Shown: positions 1-10,938, counted from the first letter of the stretch. The stretch: 64,000 nt of DNA from Acidovorax temperans (GCF_006716905.1 NZ_VFPV01000002.1:1206501-1270500), one strand, 5' to 3'. Numbers and translations: made by a program. Notes: generated from the letters alone by a model not told the origin.

Positions 1-96
1 AGATTGCAGCAGGTGGTACCCATCGTCTCTGCGGCCTGTGATGTGCAGGAACAAATTCAGTTTGGCGGGGGCTGGGACGTCGTAAAGCGCAAGCAT
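1..96 (-). CDS. ispE: IspE, 4-diphosphocytidyl-2-C-methyl-D-erythritol kinase (N-terminal 32 codons only)
   Basis: The minus strand from position 96 reads [20 protein letters not shown] followed by [12 protein letters not shown] and runs off the window. [10 protein letters not shown] followed by DGYH is the N-terminal signature of IspE, the GHMP kinase that phosphorylates CDP-ME in the non-mevalonate isoprenoid pathway. It starts 9 nt after the lolB stop, so it is the third gene of a TPR protein-lolB-ispE operon, an order common in Burkholderiales. The same pathway is represented again by ispH at 42.3 kb. Only the first 32 codons are visible. Confidence 0.9.
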   Translation of the reverse strand, partial: MLALYDVPAPAKLNLFLHITGRRDDGYHLLQS

Positions 97-105
97 GAGA
101 AAAGA

Positions 106-642
106 CTAATGGGAAAAGGCGATGCGCAAGATAGCCTTGGGCTTGGGGTCTGAACGTTGTGCGGTGATGCGCCCTTGCGAGAGTGCGCTCAGATCGGCTA
201 CCCAACCAGCTGCATTCGTCTCGATACCGCGTAGCCAATCAAAAATCGCCTTGATTGGGATGGCTTCTCCCGTAACCTGGGTGAGCAGTGCATCCAATGA
301 GTGCGAGGCCTGTTGCTGTTGGCCTGTCTGTAGCGTTGCGCCAAATGCGCTCCACTTAAATTTACCAAGGGTGTTTCCGAGGGGGCTCAGCAAGATCAAT
401 TCGCCTTGATCTTCCGAGCCCTCAAGTTCAAACAAGGCGGAAAAAGACTGCGCGCTTTCCTCTTCTATCTGCAGTGCAAGGCGCCCAGACCAATAGGGCC
501 GCTCGGGCTTCGCGACCAAGCTCGCAGAGGTGCAGCCGAATAGACCCAGCCCCAGCAGACCGGCCGTGCCTGCTGCGAGGAGCGTACGCCGTTGCTGGGC
601 TGAAGACCGCTTGCCGTGTTCGGTGGCGTGAGCTGGGGTCAA
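106..642 (-). CDS. lolB: LolB, outer-membrane lipoprotein receptor
   Basis: This 178-residue protein has a basic N-terminus, a hydrophobic stretch and the lipobox LFGC with the lipidated Cys at residue 37. The mature part (PYWSGRLALQI, LLSPLGNTLGKF, IFDWLRGI) matches LolB, which accepts lipoproteins from the periplasmic carrier LolA and inserts them in the outer membrane. Its ATG overlaps the stop of the upstream TPR gene by 4 nt (ATGA), and ispE follows within 10 nt, so translation is probably coupled. The position between a TPR protein and ispE is the usual lolB place in this order. Confidence 0.9.
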   Translation of the reverse strand: MTPAHATEHGKRSSAQQRRTLLAAGTAGLLGLGLFGCTSASLVAKPERPYWSGRLALQIEEESAQSFSALFELEGSEDQGELILLSPLGNTLGKFKWSAFGATLQTGQQQQASHSLDALLTQVTGEAIPIKAIFDWLRGIETNAAGWVADLSALSQGRITAQRSDPKPKAILRIAFSH

Positions 643-2417
643 AGCGACACTCCGAGGCGCTTGAGCGTGCCCTTCAGTGTTGAATTGTTTGGGTTGAGTC
701 GCAAACCTTCTTGCCAGATGGCTTTTGCTTCGCTCGTGTTTCCTTGGCTCCAGAGAACTTCGCCCAGATGTGCAGCGATCTCTGAATCAGGCTTTTTCGC
801 AAAAGCGAAGCGCAAAAGGCGCGCTGCCTCGGCCTTGTTTCCCAGTCTGAACTCGACCCAGGCCAGACTGTCGGTGATGAAGGGGTCCTCCGGCGCGAAT
901 TCCAATGCCTTTTGAATCAGTCGCTTGGCTTCTTCCAGTCTTACTCCTCGGTCGGCAAAGGAATACCCCAGGGCGTTGTACGCATGATGGTAGTCAGGCT
1001 GGCGCGCGATCACTTGCCGCAGCAGCGTCTCCATCTCGTCCAGCCGGCCAGTCTTTTCCGCAAGCATGGCTTGGTCGTAGACCAAATCGTTGTCCTCAGG
1101 GGTGAGGGCAATCGCTTCGCTTTGCAGTCTGTATGCTTGCTCATTCTCCCCGCTGTCCTTGAGCAGTTGCACTTCCGCCAAAAGTTTCAGGCGACGTTCG
1201 TCTGCCGTACTGCCAGGTAGATTGCGCAAAAGCGTCCGTGCTTCAGAGATTTGGCCCTGTTTGGCAAGCAGGGAAGCGCGCTGCCGTTGCACGCTGAAGA
1301 TCTCGCCAGCGTTTTCAATCCGATCCAGCCAGCTGCGGGCGGCCTCCAAATCGCCTTGCTTTTCGGAAATTTGCGCTGCAAGCGCATAGGCTTGTGTCAT
1401 CAGCCGTTGGTTGCGTTGAGCCTCTCCCGCGGCATCCGTCAGCTCAAAAAATTTTCGCAATGATCCTTGTGCGCGTTGCATTTCCTGGTTCTGGGTCTGC
1501 AAGCTTGCAAGCAAGAGCCAGGCTTCCGGCATATCGGGCTTTTCCTGCGTCACCTTGGTGAGCTGGTCGGATGCTGCAGAGAAATTTGAACGGCTCAGCA
1601 GTACCCTCGCATACAGCATGCGAATCTCTGTATTGGAGTGCTTCTCCAAATACTGTTGCACGAAAGGCTCGGCCGCGCTGATTCCTTCGTCCATGAGTTC
1701 CAGCGCGAGTCGTGCTTGGCCCTCATAAGCCGGATCCATGGCTTTTGATTTGGCAAGGCTCTGCAGGGATCCGGCTTTGTCATCGGCGGCAAGTTGCAGG
1801 CGTCCTAGTGAGATCCATGCAGCAGCTCCAGTGGAACGGTTTTCCAGTTCGCCTTTAAACGCTTCTTTCACAGCGCTCACTGCGGCAGCCTTGTCTGCGA
1901 TACGTCCGTACATTTGCGGTACGGCACTCAGAATGCCCGCTCTGTTCGGAAGCGGTGCTTGCTCAATGAACTGGCGCAGAGGGCCTGCTGTTTCTCCCAC
2001 CTTGTTGAGTGCAATCAGTATCTGTAGTACGTAGCGGTTGGCCTCTCGCGATTGGGGATGGTCCTCCTGCCATGCTTTTGCTGCTGCCAGGGCGTATTCG
2101 CCAGAGCGTGACTGCAGAGCAATGTCCGCAGCTCTTTGGTAGAGTTGTTCGCTTCTAGAACGCCGTGCCGCGTCCAGAATCAAAGCATAGCCAGCCCCCG
2201 GGTCCCCGGTTCGTGTAGTTACTTCACCCAGCAAAATTTCGTAGAAAAGATTGCCATCCAGTTTGGCGTTAGGTGGTGGCGGATTGGATCCGTTTGAAGT
2301 AGGTGAGGCGGGCGGGTTTGCCTGTGCTCCGCCGAAAGCTGTCGCGAAGGACAGGGCAACAACCACGGGGATCATTCGAAAGCGATGAGTATGCTCCATC
2401 GAACCATAATAATCCAC
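639..2417 (-). CDS. Periplasmic tetratricopeptide-repeat protein
   Basis: The 592-residue protein has an N-terminal signal peptide (hydrophobic run then AFGGAQA at about residue 30) followed by degenerate TPR units along most of its length, for example [20 protein letters not shown] and [21 protein letters not shown] near the C-terminus. It is the first gene of the operon with lolB and ispE. The start at 2417 is GTG; an in-frame ATG at 2399 is an equally plausible start and neither has a strong ribosome site. A role in outer-membrane biogenesis is suggested only by its link to lolB; the partner is unknown. Confidence 0.85.
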   Translation of the reverse strand: MDYYGSMEHTHRFRMIPVVVALSFATAFGGAQANPPASPTSNGSNPPPPNAKLDGNLFYEILLGEVTTRTGDPGAGYALILDAARRSRSEQLYQRAADIALQSRSGEYALAAAKAWQEDHPQSREANRYVLQILIALNKVGETAGPLRQFIEQAPLPNRAGILSAVPQMYGRIADKAAAVSAVKEAFKGELENRSTGAAAWISLGRLQLAADDKAGSLQSLAKSKAMDPAYEGQARLALELMDEGISAAEPFVQQYLEKHSNTEIRMLYARVLLSRSNFSAASDQLTKVTQEKPDMPEAWLLLASLQTQNQEMQRAQGSLRKFFELTDAAGEAQRNQRLMTQAYALAAQISEKQGDLEAARSWLDRIENAGEIFSVQRQRASLLAKQGQISEARTLLRNLPGSTADERRLKLLAEVQLLKDSGENEQAYRLQSEAIALTPEDNDLVYDQAMLAEKTGRLDEMETLLRQVIARQPDYHHAYNALGYSFADRGVRLEEAKRLIQKALEFAPEDPFITDSLAWVEFRLGNKAEAARLLRFAFAKKPDSEIAAHLGEVLWSQGNTSEAKAIWQEGLRLNPNNSTLKGTLKRLGVSL

Positions 2418-2448
2418 ATGTCTGTCTCTTTGCTCGTCGGGGGCGCCT

Positions 2449-3261
2449 ATGCCTGAGTTGCCCGAGGTAGAGGTGACGCGCCGCAGTTTCGCCGAGGCGA
2501 TTGCGGGTGCACGTATCCTGGCAGTTCGTTTGGGGAAGCCGCTTCGTTGGCCCTTGGGCTGCCCGGCCGAGTCATTGGTGGGCTTGAATGTCGTGGGGGT
2601 TCGCCGCCGCGGTAAGTATCTGTTGATTGATCTTGATCGGGGGCTTTTGCTCGTTCACTTGGGGATGTCTGGCAGCTTGCGATTTTCCGGTAGTCAGCCA
2701 GAGCCGGGTAAACACGATCACTGGGATCTACAGACCTCGGCGGGCACGCTTCGCTTGCACGACCCGCGCCGTTTCGGAGCTGTTGTTTATGCCCAGGAAG
2801 AAGAAGCCCCTGTGGCTAAAAAGCTTTTGGGTGGGCTGGGTATGGAGCCTCTTGGGCCTTCGTTCTCCCTGCAGACTTTTCATCAGGGCGTCAAAGCCAG
2901 TCGCCTACCCGTCAAGCAATTATTGTTGGCGGGGAAGTTGGTGGTAGGCGTTGGCAATATTTATGCATCCGAGGCGCTTTATCTTGCGGGAATCCGTCCC
3001 ACGGTTCGGGCATCCTCTCTGGGGCCAGTGCGTATCCAGCGGCTGTATCAAGCCATAGGGCAGGTTTTGGGCAAGGCGATAGAGCTGGGAGGAAGCAGTC
3101 TGAAAGATTTTTCAAGTGCCGACGGATCTTCAGGGCATTTCCAGAACGCTGTTCAGGTGTACGGCCGGGCGGGATTACCGTGTTACGTTTGCGGCACCCC
3201 CGTGAAAATGGTCAGACAAGGGCAGCGCAGCAGCTTTTATTGCGCGAGTTGCCAACGTTAG
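2449..3261 (+). CDS. mutM: MutM/Fpg, formamidopyrimidine-DNA glycosylase
   Basis: The 270-residue protein begins M-PELPEVEV, where Pro2 and Glu3 are the catalytic residues of Fpg. It has the Lys of the beta-hairpin loop ([10 protein letters not shown], about residue 55) and a C-terminal zinc finger, CYVC then CASC. It removes 8-oxoguanine and Fapy lesions and nicks the abasic site. It is divergent from the TPR-lolB-ispE operon with about 30 bp between starts. mutY, the partner enzyme that removes A opposite 8-oxoG, lies 2 kb downstream on the same strand, separated by a dynamin gene. Confidence 0.97.
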   Translation: MPELPEVEVTRRSFAEAIAGARILAVRLGKPLRWPLGCPAESLVGLNVVGVRRRGKYLLIDLDRGLLLVHLGMSGSLRFSGSQPEPGKHDHWDLQTSAGTLRLHDPRRFGAVVYAQEEEAPVAKKLLGGLGMEPLGPSFSLQTFHQGVKASRLPVKQLLLAGKLVVGVGNIYASEALYLAGIRPTVRASSLGPVRIQRLYQAIGQVLGKAIELGGSSLKDFSSADGSSGHFQNAVQVYGRAGLPCYVCGTPVKMVRQGQRSSFYCASCQR

Positions 3262-3316
3262 TTGCGCCTCTGTCCTAGGTTGCCAGTCCAAGAGTGAGCT
3301 TGTGGACGGTCGGTGC

Positions 3317-3322
3317 TATATT
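3317..3322 (+). promoter_or_regulatory. Possible -10 box upstream of the dynamin gene
   Basis: A TATATT hexamer lies about 47 nt before the preferred GTG start at 3369. The best -35 candidate at 17-bp spacing (GTGAGC) is weak. If real, it places transcription start after the alternative start codon at 3294 and supports the shorter protein. Confidence 0.3.
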
Positions 3323-3368
3323 TTGTTCATGTCTGCTTGCAGACCGACCATTGCATTCCGGGAGCAAA

Positions 3369-5336
3369 GTGGGACCCTCATTCAACGAACAGTTCGACCA
3401 GCATGGCGCGTGGCGTCGCGCCTTTGCACAGCAGCTCAAGCAACTTGCAGAGTGGATGTCGAACCATGACCTTATGGACGCAGCAGTCCAAGAGCGACTG
3501 CAGCGCCTTGAAGGACAGGTGCGCACAGACAAAGTCATGGTTGCGTTTGTCGCTGAGTTTTCTCGAGGTAAGTCGGAGCTCATCAACGCGATTTTCTTCG
3601 CCGATTATGGGCGGCGCATCATGCCTGCCAGTGCTGGACGCACGACGATGTGTCCAACCGAGCTGGGTTACGACTCAGCACTGCCTCCGAGCCTTCGGCT
3701 GCTTCCCATTGAAACGCGCCTTCAAATGCAAGGTTTGGCAGATTGGCGTCTGAAGCCTGAGCGTTGGGTGGAGATCGCATTGGACGTGAACAACGCGGAC
3801 CAAATTGCGAAAGCCTTAGAAAAGGTATCTGAAATTCGGCGGGTTTCCATTGAGGATGCCCGTGCTTTGGGTTTCTGGCATGACGATCTGACGGACGAGA
3901 ACCCAGTTCCAGATGTTGACGGTTTGGTTGAAGTGCCCATGTGGCGCCATGCGCTGATCAATATTCCACATCCCCTGCTCAAGCAGGGTTTGGTGATACT
4001 GGATACGCCTGGATTGAACGCCGTGGGTGCAGAGCCAGAACTTACGGTGAACCTCATTCCGCAGGCCCATGCGGTAGTGTTTATTTTGAGTGCAGATACG
4101 GGCGTCACTCGCTCGGATCTCTCAATATGGCGAGAACACCTGGCGACCTCCACGGACAGCATGGATGCGCGGTTGGTGGTTCTCAACAAGATTGATACGC
4201 TCTGGGACTCGCTGAACTCGCCTGAGCAGGTTCAAGCCCAATTGGGCAGGCAGTGCCGGACCTCTGCAGAGATGTTGGGCATCCCTTTGGAGCAGGTGGT
4301 ACCTGTTTCGGCTCAGAAGGGCTTGGTCGCAAAAATTGCCTGTGACGATGTGTTGCTGGAGTCCAGTGGCCTGCCAGCGTTTGAGGAAGTCCTGGCACAG
4401 GGTGTGATGGGACGCCGCCAAGCGATCTTGCGGGCCGCCGTTGCTACCGGTGTTGCCAATCTGCGAGCCGAAACATCCCGTGTCATCAACATCCGGCGTC
4501 GCGATCTCGATGACCAGATGGCTGAGTTGCGGAGTCTGCGTGGGAAGAATGCTTCTGTCATCGAGAGCATGCGCCATCGGATTGAGCAAGAGCAGGAGGA
4601 GTTTGACCGCAGTGCCGCGAAGATTCAGGCAGTTCGTGCGGTTCACCTCAAACTGTTGCGCGAAGTCTTTCAGCAGCTGGGCTCCAAAGCGCTCAAGACT
4701 GAACTTACGGAACTGTCCAAATTGCTGCAGCAAAAGGGCTTGAAGCTCGGAGTGCGAAAAATCTACCTGGAGACCTTTGACAAGCTCAAAGGCACTGTCG
4801 ATAAGGCTCAAGCTTCTGGCGTGGAGATCCAGGCCATGCTCGCTGGCACCTTTCGTCAGTTGAACGCAGAGTTTGGATTTTCTCTACAGGTTCCACCAGC
4901 GCCACAGCTGGAGCATTTTTTGCAGGATTTAGCTCATATTGAGCAGAGCCACCTGCAATATCTGGGCGTCAGCAATGCGCTGAAACTCGCTCAGCCAGAG
5001 TTCTCTGAGCGTTTGGTGCGTGCTTTGGGAACCCGCCTGCGTACCGTCTACGAGTCTGCTGCCAATGATCTGGAGCTGTGGAGTAAGTCTGCGACGGCGC
5101 AGCTGGATGCGCAATTGAGGGAGCGTCGTCGTAGTTTTTCGCGACGCATTGAGGCGGTAGACCGTATTCAACAGGCTGCAAGCGGCCTGGTCGAGCGTAT
5201 TGCCGAAATTGAGGCGGGTGAAGATGAACTGATTCAACTGGAGCAGCGGTTGCAAGAGCTGACTTCGCAGTTGATCGAGCTACCAGAACAAGAGTCTTCC
5301 CAAAAAGATACGCCCGTGGACTTTCTGTTGGCATGA
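3369..5336 (+). CDS. Bacterial dynamin-family GTPase
   Basis: The 655-residue protein has a dynamin-type GTPase domain: a P-loop EFSRGKSELINAIF near residue 60, the switch Thr in SAGRTTMCP, G3 motif DTPGLNAVG and G4 motif LNKID. Beyond it comes a long helical region with coiled-coil character (about residues 370-655), as in bacterial dynamin-like proteins that act on membranes. The GTG at 3369 follows GGGAG by 4 nt, so it is preferred over the in-frame GTG at 3294. The stop overlaps the mutY ATG by 4 nt, so the two are co-translated. Its function beyond GTP-driven membrane remodelling is unknown. Confidence 0.85.
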   Translation: MGPSFNEQFDQHGAWRRAFAQQLKQLAEWMSNHDLMDAAVQERLQRLEGQVRTDKVMVAFVAEFSRGKSELINAIFFADYGRRIMPASAGRTTMCPTELGYDSALPPSLRLLPIETRLQMQGLADWRLKPERWVEIALDVNNADQIAKALEKVSEIRRVSIEDARALGFWHDDLTDENPVPDVDGLVEVPMWRHALINIPHPLLKQGLVILDTPGLNAVGAEPELTVNLIPQAHAVVFILSADTGVTRSDLSIWREHLATSTDSMDARLVVLNKIDTLWDSLNSPEQVQAQLGRQCRTSAEMLGIPLEQVVPVSAQKGLVAKIACDDVLLESSGLPAFEEVLAQGVMGRRQAILRAAVATGVANLRAETSRVINIRRRDLDDQMAELRSLRGKNASVIESMRHRIEQEQEEFDRSAAKIQAVRAVHLKLLREVFQQLGSKALKTELTELSKLLQQKGLKLGVRKIYLETFDKLKGTVDKAQASGVEIQAMLAGTFRQLNAEFGFSLQVPPAPQLEHFLQDLAHIEQSHLQYLGVSNALKLAQPEFSERLVRALGTRLRTVYESAANDLELWSKSATAQLDAQLRERRRSFSRRIEAVDRIQQAASGLVERIAEIEAGEDELIQLEQRLQELTSQLIELPEQESSQKDTPVDFLLA

Positions 5337-6382
5337 GCGAGTCTTTGGAGTCCGTAGCCACTCGGGTTGTGCGGTGGCAGGCGAGTCATGGACGCAGTCA
5401 TCTCCCCTGGCAGCAGACCCGCGACCCCTACAGGGTTTGGTTGTCGGAAATCATGCTGCAGCAAACCCAGGTGAGCACCGTGTTGGGTTACTACGCACGT
5501 TTTCTGGAACGATTCCCGGATGTGGACGCACTTGCCAGCGCTTCACAGGATGAGGTGTTAGGCCTCTGGAGCGGCCTGGGTTATTACAGTCGTGCCCGAA
5601 ATTTGCATCGGTGTGCGCAGCTGGTTGTTGCGGAGCACGGCGGGGTTTTTCCTTCGTCTGCTGAACTCTTGGCGAAGTTGCCGGGAATCGGTCGCTCCAC
5701 CGCAGGAGCGATTGCCGCATTTTGTTTCTCCCAGCGAGTACCGATTCTCGATGCCAATGTGCGTCGTGTATTGACCCGAGTGGTCGGATTCGATGGTGAT
5801 TTGGCGGTAGCCAAGAATGAACGAGCGCTTTGGGAGCATGCAGAGGCCTTGCTTCCCGTCTCTGACCTTGCTGCAGCAATGCCACGCTACACCCAGGGGA
5901 TGATGGACTTGGGTGCGGGGGTGTGCACCCCTAAAACTCCACAATGTCTGATTTGCCCTTTGATGGGCGTGTGCGTGGCACAGAAGGAAGGCGCTCCAGA
6001 GCGGTACCCCGTCAAAACACGAAAGCTAGTCCGCAGGTCGGAGTCTTGGTGGTTGCTCTTGCTCATACGGTTGGATGGAGCCGTTTGGCTTGAAACTCGC
6101 CCATCCACTGGCATATGGGCGGGCTTGCAATGCGCGCCGATTTTTCCTGATCGTGAGACCGCAGCCAATGCAGCTGCCGCAATCGCACCTTTGGCTTCGC
6201 TGCGTGAGCACGCTGCTTTTTTACATGTGTTAACCCATCGCGACTTGCATCTTCATCCTCTGGCAATAGCGGTGGATCACGAGTGCCGGCCTAGCGAGAC
6301 TGGGCGGTGGTTCCAGGCAACGGAATGGCCACAAGCCGGGCTACCTGCACCCATGCGCAAGATCCTTGAGGACTTGGCATAA
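5333..6382 (+). CDS. mutY: MutY, adenine DNA glycosylase
   Basis: The 349-residue enzyme removes adenine mispaired with 8-oxoG. It shows the catalytic Glu in SEIMLQQTQV, the helix-hairpin-helix LPGIGRSTAGAI, the Asp in ILDANVRRVL, and a 4Fe-4S loop with C-X6-C-X2-C-X5-C spacing (CTPKTPQCLICPLMGVC). The C-terminal NUDIX-like domain (residues about 225-349) recognises 8-oxoG. The ATG overlaps the dynamin stop. It converges with rapZ. Confidence 0.97.
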   Translation: MSESLESVATRVVRWQASHGRSHLPWQQTRDPYRVWLSEIMLQQTQVSTVLGYYARFLERFPDVDALASASQDEVLGLWSGLGYYSRARNLHRCAQLVVAEHGGVFPSSAELLAKLPGIGRSTAGAIAAFCFSQRVPILDANVRRVLTRVVGFDGDLAVAKNERALWEHAEALLPVSDLAAAMPRYTQGMMDLGAGVCTPKTPQCLICPLMGVCVAQKEGAPERYPVKTRKLVRRSESWWLLLLIRLDGAVWLETRPSTGIWAGLQCAPIFPDRETAANAAAAIAPLASLREHAAFLHVLTHRDLHLHPLAIAVDHECRPSETGRWFQATEWPQAGLPAPMRKILEDLA

Positions 6383-6440
6383 GGCCGCTGCAGCATTCAA
6401 CGACGCCTGATATGGGAGTCCAGGGCATGACAGTGCCTGT

Positions 6441-7304
6441 CTAGCGACCATCCATCTCTCTATGGCGCCGGAGGACTTTCCAACGTTGCTCGAAACGACG
6501 TGCCAATTGTTCTACCAAGTAGACAGATCGGTGTTGTCCACCTGTGCATCCGATAGCCACCGTGACGTAGCTTCGGTGGTTCTGCTCAAGCACATCCAGC
6601 CAATAGGCCATGAATTGCTCAATGTGCTGTTCCATGGTGACTACCTCTGGCTGTTGTGCCAAAAACTCTGCCACAGGCGCATCCAAGCCGGTCAAATCTC
6701 TCAGGGAGCTTTCGTAGTGTGGGTTGGGTAGCATCCGCACGTCGAACACGTAATCGGCATCCACGGGAATTCCCCGCTTGAACGCAAAAGACTGGAACAC
6801 CAGCGTCATTCCTCCTGCGGCAACCGACAGCAGTCCTTTCACATAGCTTTGAAGTTGTGACGACCTGATGTGGCTGGTGTCGATCACGTGAGACTGCTCG
6901 CGAAGGTCTGCAAGAAGTTCTCGTTCGAGTTCAATGATTTGAACCAAGGCTTGGCGTCCTTGTAGTAATTCGTCGTTGGATAGCGGATGACGCCGTCTCG
7001 TTTCCGAAAATCGACGAATCAATGTGCCTGTAGTGGCATCGAGAAAAAGCGACTGGACGACGATGCCTTGTGACTTGAGACGATCGAGTTCTTTGGGAAC
7101 CTGGGGTAATGAGGTAGCACTGCGCACATCCATGGCAATCGCTACACGGTTGCCATGGTACTTGTGTTCAAGATCCACGAATGCAGCGAGTAACTCTGGT
7201 GGGAGATTGTCCACGCAGTAGTAACCAGCATCTTCCATTGCATGCAGGGCGACCGACTTGCCTGAGCCTGACATACCCGTGATCAATACGATTTCAAGTG
7301 CCAT
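6441..7304 (-). CDS. rapZ: RapZ, RNase adapter / nucleotide-binding protein
   Basis: The 287-residue protein starts [17 protein letters not shown], a Walker A motif at residues 10-17, and ends with the conserved [17 protein letters not shown] block. In Escherichia coli RapZ targets the GlmZ small RNA to RNase E and so tunes amino-sugar synthesis; whether that role holds here is not shown. The ATG at 7304 lies inside the end of recN (11-nt overlap), so the pair is probably co-expressed. An in-frame upstream extension to 7352 has no homology-like sequence and is not used. Confidence 0.92.
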   Translation of the reverse strand: MALEIVLITGMSGSGKSVALHAMEDAGYYCVDNLPPELLAAFVDLEHKYHGNRVAIAMDVRSATSLPQVPKELDRLKSQGIVVQSLFLDATTGTLIRRFSETRRRHPLSNDELLQGRQALVQIIELERELLADLREQSHVIDTSHIRSSQLQSYVKGLLSVAAGGMTLVFQSFAFKRGIPVDADYVFDVRMLPNPHYESSLRDLTGLDAPVAEFLAQQPEVVTMEQHIEQFMAYWLDVLEQNHRSYVTVAIGCTGGQHRSVYLVEQLARRFEQRWKVLRRHREMDGR

Positions 7305-8970
7305 TGCTGTCCCCGCGTTCAGACCCGGCAACCTCCAGCATTTCCTTTGCATGGGCCAGGCTCGTTTGTGTTGGGCGTTCTCCGCCTAGCATTCTTGCAA
7401 TCTCAGCGACCCGAGCGCTGCCGGTCATGCTTTGCACGGTGCTGGTCGTACCTGCTTTGGACCGCAGTTTGGACACTTGCAAGTGGTGGTGTGCACAGGA
7501 TGCAACTTGAGGTAGGTGGGTGACGGCTAGAACCTGCCGATCTGCACCAAGCTGTTGCATTAACCGCCCAACCGTTTCTGCAACGGCGCCGCCCACCCCG
7601 GAGTCCACTTCATCAAATATCAGGGTAGGGGCACGTCCCAACTCGCTCGTTGTGACTGCAATCGCCAGGGATATGCGAGACAACTCCCCCCCCGAAGCCA
7701 CCTTGCCTATTGGCTTAGGCGTTGCGCCCGGATGCCCTGAGACCAAGAAGGAGATTTCATCCAGCCCATGCGATGCAGGTTCAGTCAATTTTTTGATCTC
7801 AACCTCAAACTTTCCTCCTTGCATTCCAAGGCCGTGCATGGCCTTGGTGATCGATGAGGACAATCGTGGTGCTGCCTTTGACCGTTGCACCGACAAGGCT
7901 CTTGCTGCAGCGTGGTAAGCGCGTTCGCTCGAATCGGCCTTTGCAGTCAATGCTTCAATATCCCTTGAAGCATCGAGTTGCTGCAGTGACTGTTTCCACT
8001 CCTGCAGCAGCAGCGGCAAGTCGGCAGGTGGACGCTTGTATTTACGCGCCAAGTTCAGCCACAGGGAAATTCGAGTGTCCAACTCTGCTAGTCGTTCTGG
8101 GTCTACTTCTGTCCTGCGTAAATAGCTGTGCAGGGAGTGAGCGACGTCACCGGCTTGCGCCAGGCAAGACGACAGTACATCCGACATCGCGCTGAAATCC
8201 GCTTCAACATGTTCCTGGTTCTGTAGCGCCGTATGGGCTTGAGACAACTGGTCCAAGGCGCCGTTGTCTTCGTCTTCCAATATTCGAAGGACACGTTGTG
8301 CCGCCTCAATCAGTGCATTGGCGTTGGATAACCGCCTATGGGCCGAGTCCAGCTCCTCCCACTCATCTCTTTGTGGTGCCAGCTTTTCCAGTTCGGCAAT
8401 TTGCCACTGAAGTCGGTCACGTTCTTGCTGCAGAGTCGCCTGTGCCTCGCGAGCTTGCTGTAGAGCCTTTTGCGCTTGTCGCCATTGGGTCCAACGTGCC
8501 ATGGTGTCGGTTGGATTGGTTCCTGCGTATGCATCCAGCAGGTTGCGTACTGATTCTGGGCGAGTCAAGCTCTGCCAAGCATGCTGACCATGGATGTCCA
8601 ACAACTGCTCGCCCAGAGATCTCAACTGAGTTGCTGTCACTGGCACTCCGTTGATCCAGGCACGGCTTTTACCTTGGTTGTCTACGGTACGCCGCAAAAG
8701 TATCGCAGCTTCCGCATCAATGCCTGCTTCTTCCAACCATGGTGTAACGTGGTCAGGAACATCGAACTCCGCGCAGATATCGGCTTTGGCTGCGCCCTCC
8801 CGTACAACGCTGGTGTCAGCCCGTGCGCCCAGCACGATCTGAAGTGCATCGATCAAAATGGATTTACCTGCCCCTGTTTCTCCTGTCAGAACGGTAAAGC
8901 CAGGTTGTAATTCGAGGTCTAGTGACTCCACGATCACGAAATCGCGTAGCACCATGCGCTTGAGCGCCAT
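7294..8970 (-). CDS. recN: RecN, DNA double-strand break repair ATPase
   Basis: The 558-residue SMC-like protein has Walker [11 protein letters not shown] near residue 30, a long coiled-coil middle, the ABC-type signature [12 protein letters not shown] and Walker [13 protein letters not shown]. RecN holds broken DNA ends together during RecA repair. It follows nadK by 2 nt and overlaps rapZ, giving a nadK-recN-rapZ transcription unit. No SOS box could be identified with certainty in the short nadK-hrcA gap. Confidence 0.96.
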   Translation of the reverse strand: MALKRMVLRDFVIVESLDLELQPGFTVLTGETGAGKSILIDALQIVLGARADTSVVREGAAKADICAEFDVPDHVTPWLEEAGIDAEAAILLRRTVDNQGKSRAWINGVPVTATQLRSLGEQLLDIHGQHAWQSLTRPESVRNLLDAYAGTNPTDTMARWTQWRQAQKALQQAREAQATLQQERDRLQWQIAELEKLAPQRDEWEELDSAHRRLSNANALIEAAQRVLRILEDEDNGALDQLSQAHTALQNQEHVEADFSAMSDVLSSCLAQAGDVAHSLHSYLRRTEVDPERLAELDTRISLWLNLARKYKRPPADLPLLLQEWKQSLQQLDASRDIEALTAKADSSERAYHAAARALSVQRSKAAPRLSSSITKAMHGLGMQGGKFEVEIKKLTEPASHGLDEISFLVSGHPGATPKPIGKVASGGELSRISLAIAVTTSELGRAPTLIFDEVDSGVGGAVAETVGRLMQQLGADRQVLAVTHLPQVASCAHHHLQVSKLRSKAGTTSTVQSMTGSARVAEIARMLGGERPTQTSLAHAKEMLEVAGSERGDSNGT

Positions 8971-8972
8971 GC

Positions 8973-9866
8973 TCAGGACCCCCCCTCATTCCAGCGGAGC
9001 TTTCGCCGCAAGGTCGCAAAGTAATTCCAACCAGCAGGGTGGAGGAAGCGCACACAGTGTTCTGAGCGTCGCACCAAGATTCGGTCGCCATGCTGAAGTG
9101 AAGCTAAAGATTGCATGTCAAAGTTGGCACTGACGTCCCGCCCACTGACCACCTCCACGGCGACTTCTGTCGCGTCCGAAAGAACGATCGGGCGGTTGGA
9201 GAGTGTGTGCGGTGCGATGGGAACCAAAACCCAGCCTGGAATAGCGGGGTGCAGCATGGGGCCCCCTGCGGACAGTGAATATGCAGTGGACCCTGTCGGC
9301 GAGGCGATGATCAATCCGTCCGCTCTCTGGTTCGAGACAAATCGGCCCCCCACCTCAACACGCAACTCCACCATTCCCGATGTTCCGCCGCGATTGACCA
9401 CCACATCATTCATGGCGAACGCTTCGAACACCATCTCTTCGCCTCTCATCACGCGTGCATGCATGAGGGGCCTTGAGTCTTCCTCATATTCGCCGCGCAA
9501 CATGGGGCCCAAGGTAGTCTGGTACGCTTCAAAGGGGATGTCGGTGATGAAGCCCAATCTGCCTTGATTGATGCCAATGAGCGGTACCCCATGGCGTGCC
9601 AGCCTACGTGCGATGCCTAGCATCGTGCCGTCCCCGCCGACCACCAGCCCCACGTCGCAAGTGGCCATTTCCTCCACTTGAATTGATTGAAATTCTGTAA
9701 GCCCAGTGTTCTGCGCTGTCTCTGCTTCCAGCAATACCTCGCAGCCCAAGTTCGTCATGAAGTCAGCAATCTTCTCAAGGGCCAGCAAGCTACTCTCGGA
9801 CATGCCTGGAGCCGCAGAGGGTTGGTATTTGCCGATGAGCGCGACACGACGGAATTTCAGAGTCAT
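8973..9866 (-). CDS. nadK: NAD kinase
   Basis: The 297-residue protein carries the NAD-kinase [11 protein letters not shown] motif near residue 75 and the second conserved block [15 protein letters not shown], plus [10 protein letters not shown]. It makes NADP from NAD and ATP in the cytoplasm. It is divergent from hrcA, with 28 bp between the two starts, and is the first gene of a nadK-recN-rapZ unit. Pairing of nadK with recN and hrcA is common in proteobacteria. Confidence 0.96.
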   Translation of the reverse strand: MTLKFRRVALIGKYQPSAAPGMSESSLLALEKIADFMTNLGCEVLLEAETAQNTGLTEFQSIQVEEMATCDVGLVVGGDGTMLGIARRLARHGVPLIGINQGRLGFITDIPFEAYQTTLGPMLRGEYEEDSRPLMHARVMRGEEMVFEAFAMNDVVVNRGGTSGMVELRVEVGGRFVSNQRADGLIIASPTGSTAYSLSAGGPMLHPAIPGWVLVPIAPHTLSNRPIVLSDATEVAVEVVSGRDVSANFDMQSLASLQHGDRILVRRSEHCVRFLHPAGWNYFATLRRKLRWNEGGS

Positions 9867-9894
9867 TTGGAAATTACATCATTAAAATCAAACC

Positions 9895-10899
9895 ATGCTC
9901 GATGACCGTGCCAAGTTGTTGCTCAAAGCGCTGGTCGAGCGCTACATCGCAGACGGCCAGCCCGTAGGCTCACGCACGCTTTCTCGGGCCTCCGGGCTGG
10001 ATTTGTCTCCTGCCACCATCCGCAATGTGATGGCGGACTTGGAAGAGTTGGGGCTTATTGCAAGTCCCCACACCTCGGCAGGGCGTGTACCTACAGCCCG
10101 AGGCTACCGCTTGTTCGTGGACACCATGTTGACGGTGCAGCGGGACGGGCTGGAGGCTCCGCAGTTGATGCCCGAGCAGCCGCAAAAAGTGATCGCGAAT
10201 GCGGCTCATCTTCTGTCCAGTCTGTCTCAGTTTGTCGGTGTGGTCATGGCACCCCGCCGCAGTTCGGTATTTCGTCACATAGAGTTCTTGAGACTGTCAG
10301 AACGCCGGTTTTTGGTGATCATCGTTTCGCCTGAGGGCGATGTTCAAAATCGGGTCATCTTCACTGATTCCGACTATTCGCAATCCCAGCTTGTCGAAGC
10401 TGCCAACTTTCTCAACGCGCACTATGCAGGTTTGGAAATGGAGCAGGTCAGGGAGCGCTTGAAGTCGGAGGTGGATTTGTTGAGAGGCGAGATCGCCTCT
10501 TTGATGCAGGCTGCGGTCAACGTGAGTTCTGAGGCGTTATCGCAAGCCCAGGATGAAGTCGTGATTTCAGGGGAGCGGAATCTGCTGTCAGTGAGCGATT
10601 TTTCCAGTGACATGGGGAACCTTCGCCGGGCGTTTGATCTGTTCGAGCAAAAGACGCAAATCCTGCGCTTGCTCGATATCTCGAGCCAGGCCGAAGGCGT
10701 GCGCATCTACATTGGGGGCGAGAGTCAGGTGGTTCCTTTCGAGGAGCTGTCCGTGGTCAGCGCTCCTTATGAGGTCGATGGCAAAGTTGTCGGAACGTTG
10801 GGGGTGATCGGCCCGACGCGCATGCCGTACGACAAGATGATCCAGATCGTGGACATCACTTCCAAGCTGGTTTCCAACGCGCTCAGTTACCGCAAATAA
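9895..10899 (+). CDS. hrcA: HrcA, heat-shock repressor
   Basis: The 334-residue protein has the N-terminal winged helix ([20 protein letters not shown], then [14 protein letters not shown]) and the C-terminal block [17 protein letters not shown] typical of HrcA. It represses groE and dnaK operons at CIRCE sites when GroEL is free. No CIRCE inverted repeat is seen near its own start, so autoregulation is not supported here. It is divergent from nadK and followed by a tRNA. Confidence 0.96.
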   Translation: MLDDRAKLLLKALVERYIADGQPVGSRTLSRASGLDLSPATIRNVMADLEELGLIASPHTSAGRVPTARGYRLFVDTMLTVQRDGLEAPQLMPEQPQKVIANAAHLLSSLSQFVGVVMAPRRSSVFRHIEFLRLSERRFLVIIVSPEGDVQNRVIFTDSDYSQSQLVEAANFLNAHYAGLEMEQVRERLKSEVDLLRGEIASLMQAAVNVSSEALSQAQDEVVISGERNLLSVSDFSSDMGNLRRAFDLFEQKTQILRLLDISSQAEGVRIYIGGESQVVPFEELSVVSAPYEVDGKVVGTLGVIGPTRMPYDKMIQIVDITSKLVSNALSYRK

Positions 10900-10938
10900 A
10901 CGCCTTACAATCCGTCGTCCTGAGAAGCAGGCTGGTTT

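Noticed and set aside
3294..3368. An N-terminal extension of the dynamin from the GTG at 3294
   Set aside because: The extra 25 residues are not GTPase-like, a -10-like TATATT lies within them, and GGGAG precedes the GTG at 3369.
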